Assembly: GCF_014256275.1 (NCBI RefSeq)
Contig: NZ_JACCFE010000002.1
Span: 4,072,001 to 4,136,000, forward strand
DNA length: 64,000 nt
Reading direction: 5' to 3'
Source: Rhodococcus sp. 4CII
Lineage (GTDB): Bacteria; Actinomycetota; Actinomycetes; Mycobacteriales; Mycobacteriaceae
This document shows positions 44,412 to 53,364 of this stretch, one piece after another. Both the position numbers and the translations under genes were made by a program. How positions within the stretch are numbered: position 1 is the stretch's first letter; each line of letters begins with the position of its first letter. The notes beneath the pieces are model-generated. The model saw only the letters and a list, made by a program, of their open reading frames with translations. It was not told the DNA's origin and made no database searches.

Positions 44412-44658
44412 AGCAATGATCTTCCCGCACAGACGGGTCGCATGCCGAACGGGCGCACGGCTTGTGCCGAGCCTGTCGTGGAAGCGGGAGCGATGTACGC
44501 GAGCAAGCCACACTCGTCACCCTGATGCCGTCGAACGGTGTAACTAGTTTCCGGATGCACACGAAGGGGTAAGCGGAAGCGAGTGATATTCGTAGGCTCG
44601 ACGAATCATGCAGTACGACAAGTTTATTCGAAAGAAAGATTGAGAGAGGGTAACTCGA

Positions 44659-45555
44659 ATGGCCGACCAGTACGCGCGGCAGGATCCCAGCACGCAGTAC
44701 CCTGCTCCCGATCGCGAAAATCAGCCCGAGTTGCAGCATCCGGGACTGACCTCCGAGATGGTGACCGCCCCGGATCACGGTGAGGACACGTATCGAGGAA
44801 GCGGTCGGCTCGAGGGCCGTCGTGCCCTGATCACGGGCGCGGATTCGGGTATCGGACGCGCGGTGGCGCTCGCGTTCGCGCGTGAGGGTGCCGATGTCGT
44901 CGTCAGCTGTCTCGACGCCGAGGAGCCGGATGCGCAGGAGACGCGAAGACTGGTGGAAGCAGCCGGTCGGAAAGGCGTCGTCGCGACCGGGGACATCACC
45001 TCGGAGGCGCACTGCCAGACCCTCGTGGACCTGACCGTCCGTGAACTCGGCGGCCTGGACATGTTGGTGAACAACGCGGCCTTCCAGATGGTGCAAACGG
45101 GTGGTATCGCAGACATCACCACCGAGCAGTTCGATCGGGTCCTGCGGACGAACCTCTACGCACTGTTCTGGTTGTGCAAGAAGTCCCTCGAAGTCATGGA
45201 ACCCGGTTCGACCATCGTGAATACGTCGTCGATCCAGGGAATGAATCCTTCTCCCGGCCTTCTCGACTACGCCACCACAAAGGCGGGGATCATCGATTTC
45301 ACCAAGGGACTGGCCGCCGATGTAGCGAAACGCGGCATCCGGGTCAATGCCGTGGCACCCGGGCCGATCTGGACGCCGTTGATACCCGCGACCATGCCGG
45401 CCGACGGCTACCGGAAATTCGGGGACGACGTGCCTCTGGGGCGGCCCGGTCAACCGGCGGAGCTCGCGCCCGCATATGTGTTCCTCGCGTCCAACGAATC
45501 CAGCTACGTCACAGGAGAAGTGCTCGGCGTCACCGGCGGGGTGCCCTTTACCTGA
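44659..45555 (+). CDS. Short-chain dehydrogenase (general stress/glucose dehydrogenase-like)
   Basis: A 298-residue SDR with an N-terminal extension (YPAPDRENQPELQHPG) typical of the YhdF/YdaD stress-protein subgroup. The cofactor motif is ALITGADSGIGRAVALAF, followed by NNAAFQ, the Ser of the triad in IVNTSSIQGMNPS and Y-x3-K in DYATTKAGI. The C-terminal VTGEVLGVTGGVP is conserved. ATG 44659 has GAGAGGG upstream. Members reduce carbonyls and are often induced by stress. Confidence 0.9.
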   Translation: MADQYARQDPSTQYPAPDRENQPELQHPGLTSEMVTAPDHGEDTYRGSGRLEGRRALITGADSGIGRAVALAFAREGADVVVSCLDAEEPDAQETRRLVEAAGRKGVVATGDITSEAHCQTLVDLTVRELGGLDMLVNNAAFQMVQTGGIADITTEQFDRVLRTNLYALFWLCKKSLEVMEPGSTIVNTSSIQGMNPSPGLLDYATTKAGIIDFTKGLAADVAKRGIRVNAVAPGPIWTPLIPATMPADGYRKFGDDVPLGRPGQPAELAPAYVFLASNESSYVTGEVLGVTGGVPFT

Positions 45556-45869
45556 GCTCCCCGGAATCGCCTGGTCGTCCGCAACGATCGGAGGTCAGCT
45601 CGACGAGGCCGAGGTTCGATCGGAAGTGAGGCCGACCGGAGTCGCGAATCTGCATGGAGACCGTGCGCTCACCTCGGCCGGGTACGGGGTCAGCAAAAAC
45701 CTGTTGGCGGAGCACGGCGACCACTGCTACTTTTCCAGGGACCGTGCGAGAGAACGAGGAGGTGGTACCCGTGAACGCAGTATCGACATGGGTGCTCCCC
45801 TCGCGGGTCACGGTCGGGCGATAGGTCGTCCGGGAGCGCCGCCTGAGTGCACTCCCGAAAGGCATGACC

Positions 45870-46601
45870 ATGCACTTCACGACTGAACAGCGCTTCGACG
45901 ACGGCGTCCTCGAACGCGAATTCACCCTCGGCGAGATCCCGGGCTTCCTGTGGACGCCCGGATCCGCATCCGCACCGGCGCCGCTGATCCTGCTCGGCCA
46001 CCCCGGCGGACTGCACAGGATGTACCCCCGCCTGGTGGCCCGGGCCCGGCAGTGCGTGGCGGAGGGCTTCGCCGCGGCCACCATCGAGCTCCCGGGGAGC
46101 GGTGACCGGCCCCGGTCCGCCGCCGCCGAACAGGCCCGCGCCGACCTGCACCGGGCTCTGGAGGCCGGCGAGCCGGTCGACGACGAGATCGTCGACCGGC
46201 TCGTTCTCCCGCTGGTCGACAAGGCGGTCCCGGAATGGCGGGCCACCCTGGACGCCCTCCTTGCGCTGCCCGAGATCGGCGGCCCGGCCGGGTATGCCGG
46301 AGGGGTGATCGCCATCGGCCTCCGGCTCGCGGTGGTCGAGCCGCGCATCTCGGCCGCCCTCCTGTTCGCCGGGAGTTTCGTGCCCCGCACCATGTTCGAG
46401 GAGGCCCGGCAGGTCACCATTCCGCTGCAGGTGTTGTTGCAGTGGGACGACGCGGGAAACGACCGACAGCTGGCCCTGGACCTGTTCGACGCCTTCGGTT
46501 CCAAGGAGAAGACGCTGCACGCCAATATGGGCGGGCACACCGGCGTCCCACAGTTCGAGGGGGAGGCCGGGAACCGGTTCTTTGCCCGGCACCTGAAATA
46601 G
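45870..46601 (+). CDS. Alpha/beta hydrolase (dienelactone hydrolase-like) lacking a normal nucleophile elbow
   Basis: A 243-residue protein with the core of the DLH-like family: APLILLGHPGGLHRMYPRLV at the start and a C-terminal ANMGGHTGVP, whose His fits the catalytic position. In relatives the nucleophile elbow reads G-x-S-M-G before AIGL; here the matching place is PAGYAGGVIAIGLRLAV, without the Ser. A short in-frame deletion would explain this. GAAAGG lies 8 bases before ATG 45870. Either the enzyme is inactive or it uses another residue. Confidence 0.75.
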   Translation: MHFTTEQRFDDGVLEREFTLGEIPGFLWTPGSASAPAPLILLGHPGGLHRMYPRLVARARQCVAEGFAAATIELPGSGDRPRSAAAEQARADLHRALEAGEPVDDEIVDRLVLPLVDKAVPEWRATLDALLALPEIGGPAGYAGGVIAIGLRLAVVEPRISAALLFAGSFVPRTMFEEARQVTIPLQVLLQWDDAGNDRQLALDLFDAFGSKEKTLHANMGGHTGVPQFEGEAGNRFFARHLK

Positions 46602-46784
46602 GGTCTGGCTGTCCGGCCGGCAGATGCGCAGCCTCCCGTCCGGAACCTTGAACTGGTGGACGCGCCGGCTGCCCGGGGCAAGAGTCGGGACCTCGGCTCA
46701 CTGTGATTTCCGCGGTGGCCGCGACAGAGCGCGCCGCTGGGCTCCTATTGACAGCGGCTCTTCGTAAGCGAAGACTTACCGTTC

Positions 46785-47585
46785 GTAGATACTTACCAAG
46801 CTGGAGACGAATGGGGTGCTCTCGCTGATCGGACGAGGCGCGCGATCCTCGAGCGCCTGGCCGAGGGGCCGTGTGCGGTCGGTGAGCTCGCCCGGGAGTT
46901 GCCGATCAGCCGGCCTGCGGTGTCGCAGCACCTGAAGGTGCTCAAAGATGCTGGGCTGGTGCGTGATCGGGCGGTAGGGACACGCCGCATCTATCGCCTC
47001 GACCCGGCCGGTATCGGTGTGCTGCGTTCGCAGCTCGACCGGTTCTGGGTACAGGCCCTGGGCGCGTTCAAGGATGTGGTTGAACAACCCGTAGGAGAGG
47101 TCATGACACAAACACACGAGTCGGTGCGAAAGCAGGTCGTGGTGAACGCAGGGTTGGAGCGCGCGTTCGCGGTATTTGTCGAGCGCTTCGATGCCATCAA
47201 TCCGCGTGAGCACAACATCATGGCGGTCCCGATCGCCGAGACCGTGTTCGAACCGAGGGTAGGCGGCAACATCTACGACCGCGGGGTGGACGGCACCGAA
47301 TGCCGGTGGGCGCGGGTGCTGGCCTATGAACCGCCGAATCGGGTGGTGTTCAGTTGGGACATCAACGGGCACTGGCAGATCGAGACCGATCCGGAGAAGA
47401 CCAGCGAGGTGGAGGTCCGGTTCATCGCCGAATCCGCCGATCGCACCCGGGTCGAACTCGAGCACCGCAACCTCGAGCGCCACGGCCCGGGTTGGGAAGC
47501 GGTCCGCGACGGTGTCGGACACGACGCCGGGTGGCCGCTCTACCTGCAGCGCTACCTCGCCGCCGTCGACGGCGGGCAGCACTGA
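46785..47585 (+). CDS. ArsR-family regulator fused in frame to an SRPBCC (AHSA1) domain
   Basis: One frame contains an ArsR winged helix (ALADRTRRAILERLAEGP, then PISRPAVSQHLKVLKDAGLV, residues about 10-100) followed by an SRPBCC domain (VRKQVVVNAGLERAFAVFVE to the end). Homologous ArsR proteins start with VDTYQ or MDTYQ, but the codon here is GTA (46785), not a standard start, so ArsR translation is uncertain. Inside the frame, ATG 47103 has TAGGAGAGG upstream and would give a separate SRPBCC protein of 160 residues. TTGACA at 46748 and ACTTACC repeats lie upstream. Confidence 0.72.
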   Translation, partial: VDTYQAGDEWGALADRTRRAILERLAEGPCAVGELARELPISRPAVSQHLKVLKDAGLVRDRAVGTRRIYRLDPAGIGVLRSQLDRFWVQALGAFKDVVEQPVGEVMTQTHESVRKQVVVNAGLERAFAVFVERFDAINPREHNIMAVPIAETVFEPRVGGNIYDRGVDGTECRWARVLAYEPPNRVVFSWDINGHWQIETDPEKTSEVEVRFIAESADRTRVELEHRNLERHGPGWEAVRDGVGHDAGWPLYLQRYLAAVDGGQH

Positions 47586-47866
47586 TGGCCCCGATCACGG
47601 CGAGCATCGAGATCGACCGCCCACCGGAGCAGGTGTTCGCCGAGGTCACCGACCCGACCCGCCGCGATGTGGCCGCGGCCGTTCGCGTATCCAGTGATGT
47701 GGTGGATGACCGTTGCCGGAATCCACGTTCTCCTTTCCGCCAGACGGCCGTGCCCGGACATTCCCACGACACCGGCACCGACACTCCGGGGACGTACGCG
47801 GTGACGCGGTTGGCTCGGTGCGGCGTCACATCCGCGCCGGAATACTTCCGGACGGACTTCTGTTGA
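47585..47866 (+). pseudogene. Second SRPBCC gene, truncated
   Basis: The ATG overlaps the previous stop (TGATG). The first 26 residues, MAPITASIEIDRPPEQVFAE then VTDPTR, are the normal start of an SRPBCC/polyketide-cyclase protein. After that the sequence is unrelated to the family, so about 110 residues are missing. The frame runs to 47866, probably by chance. Confidence 0.6.
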
Positions 47867-48201
47867 AGGATCTGACGGTGGCGCGCATACCCCGGGTACC
47901 ACACCAGAAAAGTCGCCGCGAGCGACCACTTGCCGAGAGGCGATATGGCGTCACCGTTACCCTGACCGGGCAAGACCTACATTGCGTAGCGTTCCCGGAA
48001 GGGATGAGGAGCCGCTGACATCGGGGAAGGTGCCGGCGGCTTCCCTTTGCCTCCCCGCCCCCGAGAATCCCGCCGGTCTGCCCCGACCGCGGCGGCAGGA
48101 CACCCAGTCCGACGAGAGTGCACCCACGCTGCCGCGACAACCTGGACCCTCTGGCTCGGTGCCGTGCTCGTCGTCGGCGGTTCGGCCGCCCACATCAAAC
48201 A

Positions 48202-48555
48202 TCAGACCGTGGCCGCCTTGACCATCGTCTTCGCAGAAATCGATCGCATCTGTGCCTCGCTGATGTCCTGGTCCTCGGCGTTCAGAACCTTCATCTTCTC
48301 GAGGTAGGTGTGGAACGCCTCGGCGTCCGGCGTGTGCTCCTTGAACGCCCTCTCGACGGCGTGCCGGCAAAGGCTGTGGCGTCCAGACCTTCGATGGCCG
48401 CGAGCACCGACGGGTACCAGCCGTCTTGGCGGTAGGTGGCCGACATCCAGACCAGCTTGTCGACGAGCGCCAGGTGATGACGGAGCGCAAGCTGCAGCGC
48501 GACCCCGTGATAGAGGCTGAGCGCGTTGATCGGCAGGTGACCGCCCTCGGACGGC
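48202..48555 (-). pseudogene. Alpha/beta hydrolase remnant
   Basis: Minus-strand frames read HGVALQLALRHHLALVDKLV, WMSATYRQDGWYPSVLAAIE, GLDATAFAGTP and, after a frame change, ERAFKEHTPDAEAFHTYLEK and MKVLNAEDQDISEAQMRSI. These blocks follow the order of the second half of a cytosolic alpha/beta hydrolase. The nucleophile elbow is mutated (INALSLYHG in place of GYSLGGG). No start remains. Confidence 0.6.
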
Positions 48556-48556
48556 G

Positions 48557-49261
48557 TCACTGGGCGTCTGAGTTCGGGCCGTACAGCCGGGCGACATCGG
48601 GAGAGTCGAGCCACTTGGAGTAGGTGGGCGACTTCGGCCAACCCTCGGGTGAATCCTGCCATTGCTCCTGGCGGCCCCACGGCAGGAGGTCGATCAGCGC
48701 GAAGGTGTAGCTGAGCTGTTCGGTGCCGCGGCCGTCGGTGTGCCAGGTGCGGTAGACCCGGTCGCCGTCGCGGAGGAACACATTGACCGCGAAGCCCGCG
48801 CCGGGCGGAGCGCCGACGTCGGCGCCAAACGAGCTCTCCGAGGACGAATACCAGTCCATCTTGTTGCCGACCTTGGCCTTGTAGGCCAGTGCTTCTTCGA
48901 TGGGCCCGTTGGTGACGATGACGAAGCGGGCATCGTAATTGTCGAGGATGCCCAGCCGGGTCCACTGCGACGTGAGGCTGGTGCATCCGCCGCACTGCCA
49001 TTCCGCTCCGTCCGACCACATGTGGTTGTAGACGATGAGCTGCGAATGGCCGTCGAACACATCGACCAGCCGGGTCGGGCCGTCCGGACCGATCAGCGTG
49101 TAGTCGGGCAGCTCGAACATCGGCAGCCTGCGGCGCTGCGCGGCGATGGCGTCGAGTTCACGGGTGGCGGCCTTCTCCCGCCTCCGCAAGTCGTCGAGCG
49201 CGTCCTGCCAGGTCTGCTGGTCGACGACTGGGGGGAGGGCGCTGGCGGTCTGCTGGGTCAT
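48557..49261 (-). CDS. DUF899 family thioredoxin-like protein
   Basis: A 234-residue protein of the DUF899 group: LPMFELPDYTLIGPDGPTRLVDVFDGHSQL leads to the thioredoxin-fold core with YNHMWSDGAEWQCGGCTSLT, which has a C-x-x-C-like pair, then FVIVTNGPIEE and VFLRDGDRVYRTWHT. TGGAGGCACC precedes ATG 49261. DUF899 genes often accompany ArsR and SRPBCC genes in actinobacteria, as here across the 46.8-49.3 kb stretch. Function is not established; a redox role is suggested by the fold. Confidence 0.87.
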   Translation of the reverse strand: MTQQTASALPPVVDQQTWQDALDDLRRREKAATRELDAIAAQRRRLPMFELPDYTLIGPDGPTRLVDVFDGHSQLIVYNHMWSDGAEWQCGGCTSLTSQWTRLGILDNYDARFVIVTNGPIEEALAYKAKVGNKMDWYSSSESSFGADVGAPPGAGFAVNVFLRDGDRVYRTWHTDGRGTEQLSYTFALIDLLPWGRQEQWQDSPEGWPKSPTYSKWLDSPDVARLYGPNSDAQ

Positions 49262-49411
49262 GGTGCCTCCAGGGTCGGAATGGATTCGGCTCTGGAATAT
49301 CGACCAGGTACGGCCCCGAAAGTCATCGGTCGGTACGCGCCAGCTCGCCGCCCGCCCCGCCGAACCGTTGGACCCGGTACACGCGGACTCCATCCGCGCG
49401 GCGGTATCCCG

Positions 49412-49822
49412 TCACGGGTTGGTGATGAGGGTCCGCTGCCGCTTCGCGGCGTGCCGGATTTGAAGTATGCGCAACCCGCCGGCGAGCGCCATGATCACTG
49501 CACCGGCGACTGCGGCGAACAGTAACGCGACTCCGAGGGGCAACGAGAAGTCCCACCCGAACAGTTCGAGGGTGATGGTGTCGAGGTTCTGCAGGATGAA
49601 GACGAGTAGCAGGATCAGGAGGAGGATGCCGACGACCAGGCCCGTCCAGGTCGCTCCGGTGCGGGTGTGCCTGATGCCTTTGCCGCGGGCAATGTCGGGG
49701 TGTGGGGGTGTGGACTCGGTGGGGTCCGGACTGGTCCTCGCCGACGGATCGCCGCCCTGCGGGGGGCGTCCCGCAGGGTCGTTGGCGTTCGGATCGGCAG
49801 GTCCACCGGCTGAGAGCGACAT
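49412..49822 (-). CDS. LapA-domain (DUF1049) membrane protein
   Basis: A 136-residue protein. A Pro/Asp-rich cytoplasmic N-terminus of about 55 residues is followed by two membrane helices (GLVVGILLLILLLVFILQNL and LGVALLFAAVAGAVIMALAG) and a short basic tail (RHAAKRQRTL). The pattern HTRTGATW...FILQNLDTI...FGWDFSLPLGVALLFA is that of LapA-domain proteins. The start is uncertain between ATG 49822 and GTG 49843; neither has a strong ribosome site. Confidence 0.8.
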   Translation of the reverse strand: MSLSAGGPADPNANDPAGRPPQGGDPSARTSPDPTESTPPHPDIARGKGIRHTRTGATWTGLVVGILLLILLLVFILQNLDTITLELFGWDFSLPLGVALLFAAVAGAVIMALAGGLRILQIRHAAKRQRTLITNP

Positions 49823-49891
49823 GTAGCGGCGAGTACCCGCCACGCAGCGTGGCTACACGAACGCCGGGCCACGCGAAAACGGACCCGCCGA

Positions 49892-50167
49892 CTACTCGAC
49901 GACCTCCGTTCCGAGCGGATGGAGCGGACGTCGCCCAGTGGCGGGTGGTCGAATGTGGCGCACGACAAGTTGTTCGAGGGAACGGCGTTGGTCCGGAGCG
50001 AGGTCGCGCGCGGTGAGCGTGCCCAGTATCCGCGTGAGCGCCGCGTAGAACTGAGTGGAGTTCATTCCGAATGTGACCCATATTTCGCCGGTCGGGACGC
50101 GCCCGTAGGGCGCCCACCGTTGGGCGAGATTCAGTATCGCCGTGTCGTCGGTGTTTGTTCGTCTCAC
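49892..50167 (-). CDS. DUF3263-like small DNA-binding protein
   Basis: A 91-residue protein whose GTG start overlaps the stop of the esterase gene (GTGA), with GAGGTGG upstream. AILNLAQRWAPYGRVPTGEI then WVTFGMNSTQFYAALTRIL resembles the DUF3263 family of actinobacteria, which has a short helix-turn-helix-like core. Co-translation with the esterase places it in the amine/BVMO cluster, perhaps as an accessory regulator. Confidence 0.6.
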   Translation of the reverse strand: MRRTNTDDTAILNLAQRWAPYGRVPTGEIWVTFGMNSTQFYAALTRILGTLTARDLAPDQRRSLEQLVVRHIRPPATGRRPLHPLGTEVVE

Positions 50168-51192
50168 GTCGGAACCACCTCGGGGGTTGTAGGGCCGTCG
50201 GATTCGTCGGAGGCCGCAGCTGCGGAGCTCTCCCGTGCGATGTCGCGCAGATGCAGGCATACCTCGTCGATCGCCTGTTTTGCCTGCACGAACACCCCGA
50301 CCTCGGAGACGAAGCCGTGGAATACGCCGGCATACCTGGTCAGCGAGACGGGGACGCCGTCGCGCCGCAGCCGTGCCGCGTACGCCTCGGCGTCGTCCCG
50401 GATCGGGTCGACCTCCGCGGTGAGGATCAGGGCAGGCGGCAGGCCGCGCAGCGATCCGGCGCGCATGGGTGCCGCGAGGTGGTCGTCCACCCGGTGTCCG
50501 GGCCCGACGTATTGCTCCCAGAACCAGCGCGCGTCCTCGGTGCTCAGCAGTGGCGCATCGGCGAACGCCGACCACGACGCAGTGGTGAACGTCCCGTCGA
50601 CGGCGGGGTAGGCGAGCACTTGGGTGACGGGCTGGGGGCTGCGTTCGTCGCGTCGGTGCAGGCAGACGGCGGTAGCGAGATTGCCGCCGGCGGAGTCGCC
50701 CCCGATCGCGATCCGTTCCGGATCGATGCCGAGCTCCGGTGCCGTCCGGGTCAGCCACACGTAGGCATCGAGGCAGTCTTCCAGTGCCGCCGGGTACGGG
50801 TTCTCGGGTGCCAGGCGGTAATCCAGGGACACGACGGTCCAGCCGGATCCGGCGGCGATCGCGCGGCACAGCTCGTCGGTCCCGTCGAGGGTTCCGAGAA
50901 CGAAACCGCCGCCGTGCAGGTAGACGAGGGCGGGAGTGCGGCCGTCCGAGCCGGCGCTGTCCGAGCGGTACAGACGAGCCCGGATCGCGCCCGCGCGGGT
51001 CGGCACGGTCAGTTGATCGACGTGGTCGAGCGGGGTGATCGGCTCGGCCGGTGGAGCCGTGTTCAGAAGCGCCCTTGCCTGCTCCGGTCCCAGCTCACGG
51101 ACGGGTTTCTGCAGGATCTGCGTGATCATGTGGGCCACGGCCTTGGCGCCGTCGTCGAGCAGATCCCACCAGGCGGGTGCGTCGTCGTTCAT
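50164..51192 (-). CDS. HSL-family esterase/lipase (alpha/beta hydrolase)
   Basis: A 342-residue carboxylesterase of the hormone-sensitive lipase group. The oxyanion motif is VYLHGGGFVLGT, the nucleophile motif is IGGDSAGGNLATAV, the acid is in LTAEVDPIRDD and the catalytic His in GVFHGFV. No signal peptide is seen. ATG 51192 has GCGAGG eight bases upstream; the longer frame to 51285 covers the promoter. It is divergent from the SCP2-like/GS operon. Esterases beside Baeyer-Villiger monooxygenases typically hydrolyse the ester product, which fits the BVMO at the end of this cluster. Confidence 0.9.
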   Translation of the reverse strand: MNDDAPAWWDLLDDGAKAVAHMITQILQKPVRELGPEQARALLNTAPPAEPITPLDHVDQLTVPTRAGAIRARLYRSDSAGSDGRTPALVYLHGGGFVLGTLDGTDELCRAIAAGSGWTVVSLDYRLAPENPYPAALEDCLDAYVWLTRTAPELGIDPERIAIGGDSAGGNLATAVCLHRRDERSPQPVTQVLAYPAVDGTFTTASWSAFADAPLLSTEDARWFWEQYVGPGHRVDDHLAAPMRAGSLRGLPPALILTAEVDPIRDDAEAYAARLRRDGVPVSLTRYAGVFHGFVSEVGVFVQAKQAIDEVCLHLRDIARESSAAAASDESDGPTTPEVVPT

Positions 51193-51240
51193 CTCGGAAA
51201 CCTCGCAGTCATTGACAAGAAGTGATCTGTGCCTCACGAT

Positions 51241-51277
51241 CATAGTCGAATGACTCAGACGTATGACTGCAAAGTCA
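51241..51277. promoter_or_regulatory. Shared regulatory element between esterase and GS operon
   Basis: TCGAATGACT (51246-51255) is identical to ten bases of the large palindrome at 55023-55057. It is followed by TATGACT-GC-AAAGTCA (51262-51277), an inverted repeat of TGACT. The position between divergent genes fits a TetR operator. Confidence 0.6.
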
Positions 51278-51347
51278 CGTTCCACTGGGGATCCGCTGCT
51301 GACGGTGTACCGCGCGCACGATCTCGTCGAATCGAAAGGACAGAAGA

Positions 51348-52016
51348 ATGACCGAAACGACGATCGGTCCCGCGACGCGCGGGACTGACGCGGTCGACGG
51401 GGTCGACATTCGAATCGAGCACGATGCGAGTCCGATCGTCCGGTTGATCGGCCGGACCATCGCAGACTCCGTCCGCGCGAACGATGCGGACTCCGTCGTG
51501 GGAGCGGACGGCACCGTCGCAGTCCGCTCCCACGACACCCCGCAGGCTGCGACGATCAGCATCTCCAACGGGGTCGTCGCCGTATCGAGCGGTGTGTTCA
51601 CCGAGCCCGACGTCACCCTGACCGTCGACCTGAACGCGCGGCTCGCCCCGGTTGGTGAGCCTGTTGTCACGGGCGACGCCGATCTCGCCGCCGCTGCGCT
51701 CGCACTGCTGTCGCCGCCCCTGCCGGACTGGCAGGCCGCCGCGGAGACGTTCTGGGCCGCGGCCCGGTCCGTGCCGGGAATCCCCGACGTGCTCGTCGCG
51801 ATCGCCGACGGTCCCGACGGGCTGGCCCAGCAGGTGGTCGGCGAGGGCGAGACTCACTATGTAATTGCCGGCCCTCCGGAGCTGCTGGCCGGCATCTTCT
51901 CGGGCGCCGACGACCTGATCGCCGCCCTGTCCACCGGTCTGGTCGGCGTGCGCGGCACGCTGTCTCAGCTGTCGGTGCTGGTCTCCGCATCCTGGAAGGT
52001 TCGCTACGATGTCTGA
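51348..52016 (+). CDS. SCP2-like protein of unknown function
   Basis: A 222-residue protein without a confident family. Residues 70-135 (ISNGVVAVSSGVFTEPDVTL, TGDADLAAAALALL) and again 165-222 (GPPELLAGIFSGADDLIAAL, KVRYDV) resemble the strand-helix pattern of sterol-carrier/SCP2-like domains, which bind hydrophobic ligands. The end overlaps the start of the glutamine-synthetase-like gene by 8 bases, so the two are co-translated. A ligand-binding role for the pathway substrate is possible but unproven. Confidence 0.6.
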   Translation: MTETTIGPATRGTDAVDGVDIRIEHDASPIVRLIGRTIADSVRANDADSVVGADGTVAVRSHDTPQAATISISNGVVAVSSGVFTEPDVTLTVDLNARLAPVGEPVVTGDADLAAAALALLSPPLPDWQAAAETFWAAARSVPGIPDVLVAIADGPDGLAQQVVGEGETHYVIAGPPELLAGIFSGADDLIAALSTGLVGVRGTLSQLSVLVSASWKVRYDV

Positions 52017-53364
52017 AATCACCACCACCGCAACGGATCGCGACGTCGCCGTCCATACGGTCCGGCTCGAGGCCACCAATCACGATGGCTCGTTCCTCGG
52101 AAAGAACTTGGCGCCCAGGAAGTTCGCCGGGGGTGTGGGCTCGGGCTTCGCGTTCGCCGATCTCCTGTTCGGCCTCGACCTGGGTAACGCGCCGACCTTC
52201 GGATTCGCCTACCCAGAGTGGCGAGGGCACCTCGCCGACCTGCAGTTCCGGCCCGACATGTCGACGCTGGTGCAGTGGGAGCCCGGCCTGCAGTCCGTGA
52301 TCGGTGACTACTGGCAGGCGGACGGCACGCCGGTCGGAACCTGCCCGCGAAACCTGGCCCGAAAGCTGGTCGACCGACTCGAAACACGAGGTTTCACGGC
52401 CACCGTGGCAGTCGAGATCGAGGCGACCCTGTTCCAGGAGTCCATCCACGAGGCCCGTGCCAAGGGATATCGCGACCTGACCCCGCTCGGCGGTTCCGCC
52501 GGAACCGCGTACCACCTCGCGAAGTCGAAGGACTGGATCGACTACATGTCGGCGGTCGCCCGTCGCCTCGACGAGATCGGCATCGAGTGGGAGGCGTGGA
52601 GCGACGAGGACGCGGCAGGCCAGGTCGAACTCAACCTGGTTCCCGGAGACCCGATCTCGGTGTGCGACAACTGGGCTCGCACCCGGCAGGTGATGCGCGA
52701 GGTGGCCTTCGACCTCGGCCACACCGTCACCTTCATGGCCAAGCCGACCGCTGGGTACGGCCAGGCCTCGCACGTCAACTTGTCCCTGCAGCGTGACGGG
52801 GTCAACAGTTTCTACGCCGCGGACGGGCCGTCGCAGACGATGCGGCATGCGGTCGGCGGACTCCTCGCGACGATGCGGGGCGCGACATCGATCGTGCTGC
52901 CGCAGATCACCTCGTACCGCCGCCTGATCGACCTGAGCGGCCCGCCGACGACGGTCACGTGGGGCATAAGCAACAAGACCGCCGCGGTGCGCGCGGTGTG
53001 CGGTCACCCGGCGTACTCCCGTCTCGAGTATCGAGTTCCCGGTGCCGACGCGAACCTGTACCTCGCGGTCGCGACCATCCTCGCCGGGGTGATCGCCGGC
53101 CTCGACGGCGCGATCGAGCCGCCCGAGCCGGTCACCGACATGGCGTGGTGTGTGCCCGACCTCGAGCGGTTGCCGGACACGATCACCAAGGCGGCCGCTG
53201 CATTGGAGACAGACCTGATCCTGCGCGAGCAGCTCGGGGACGAGTTCGTCGACTACTGGGTCGGTACGCGGCGGTGGGAGTGGATGCAGTTCCACACCAC
53301 GGGCGGTGATCCGTTCGCCGAGCTCTCCGAATGGGAGTCGGCGCGGTACTTCGAGTTCCCGTGA
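52009..53364 (+). CDS. Glutamine-synthetase-like gamma-glutamyl-amine ligase
   Basis: A 451-residue member of the GS superfamily. Metal and substrate segments are visible: the ATP/Mg Glu pair in VAVEIEATLF, GQVELNLVPGD, the His segment GQASHVNLSLQRDG, the Arg-containing ITSYRRLIDL and RLEYRVPGADANLYLAVA near the C-terminus. It is closer in pattern to the PuuA/IpuC type, which attach glutamate to amines using ATP, than to housekeeping GS. It overlaps both neighbours (8 bases before, GTGA after). The adjoining hydrolase gene is the matching de-glutamylating enzyme. Confidence 0.88.
   Translation: MSEITTTATDRDVAVHTVRLEATNHDGSFLGKNLAPRKFAGGVGSGFAFADLLFGLDLGNAPTFGFAYPEWRGHLADLQFRPDMSTLVQWEPGLQSVIGDYWQADGTPVGTCPRNLARKLVDRLETRGFTATVAVEIEATLFQESIHEARAKGYRDLTPLGGSAGTAYHLAKSKDWIDYMSAVARRLDEIGIEWEAWSDEDAAGQVELNLVPGDPISVCDNWARTRQVMREVAFDLGHTVTFMAKPTAGYGQASHVNLSLQRDGVNSFYAADGPSQTMRHAVGGLLATMRGATSIVLPQITSYRRLIDLSGPPTTVTWGISNKTAAVRAVCGHPAYSRLEYRVPGADANLYLAVATILAGVIAGLDGAIEPPEPVTDMAWCVPDLERLPDTITKAAAALETDLILREQLGDEFVDYWVGTRRWEWMQFHTTGGDPFAELSEWESARYFEFP

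Noticed and set aside
44062..45453. 463-codon minus frame opposite the short-chain dehydrogenase
   Set aside because: The plus-strand SDR has all family motifs; the minus frame is its shadow joined to the transpeptidase gene.
51667..53295. 542-codon minus frame opposite the GS-like gene
   Set aside because: No known domain; it mirrors the conserved plus-strand ligase.
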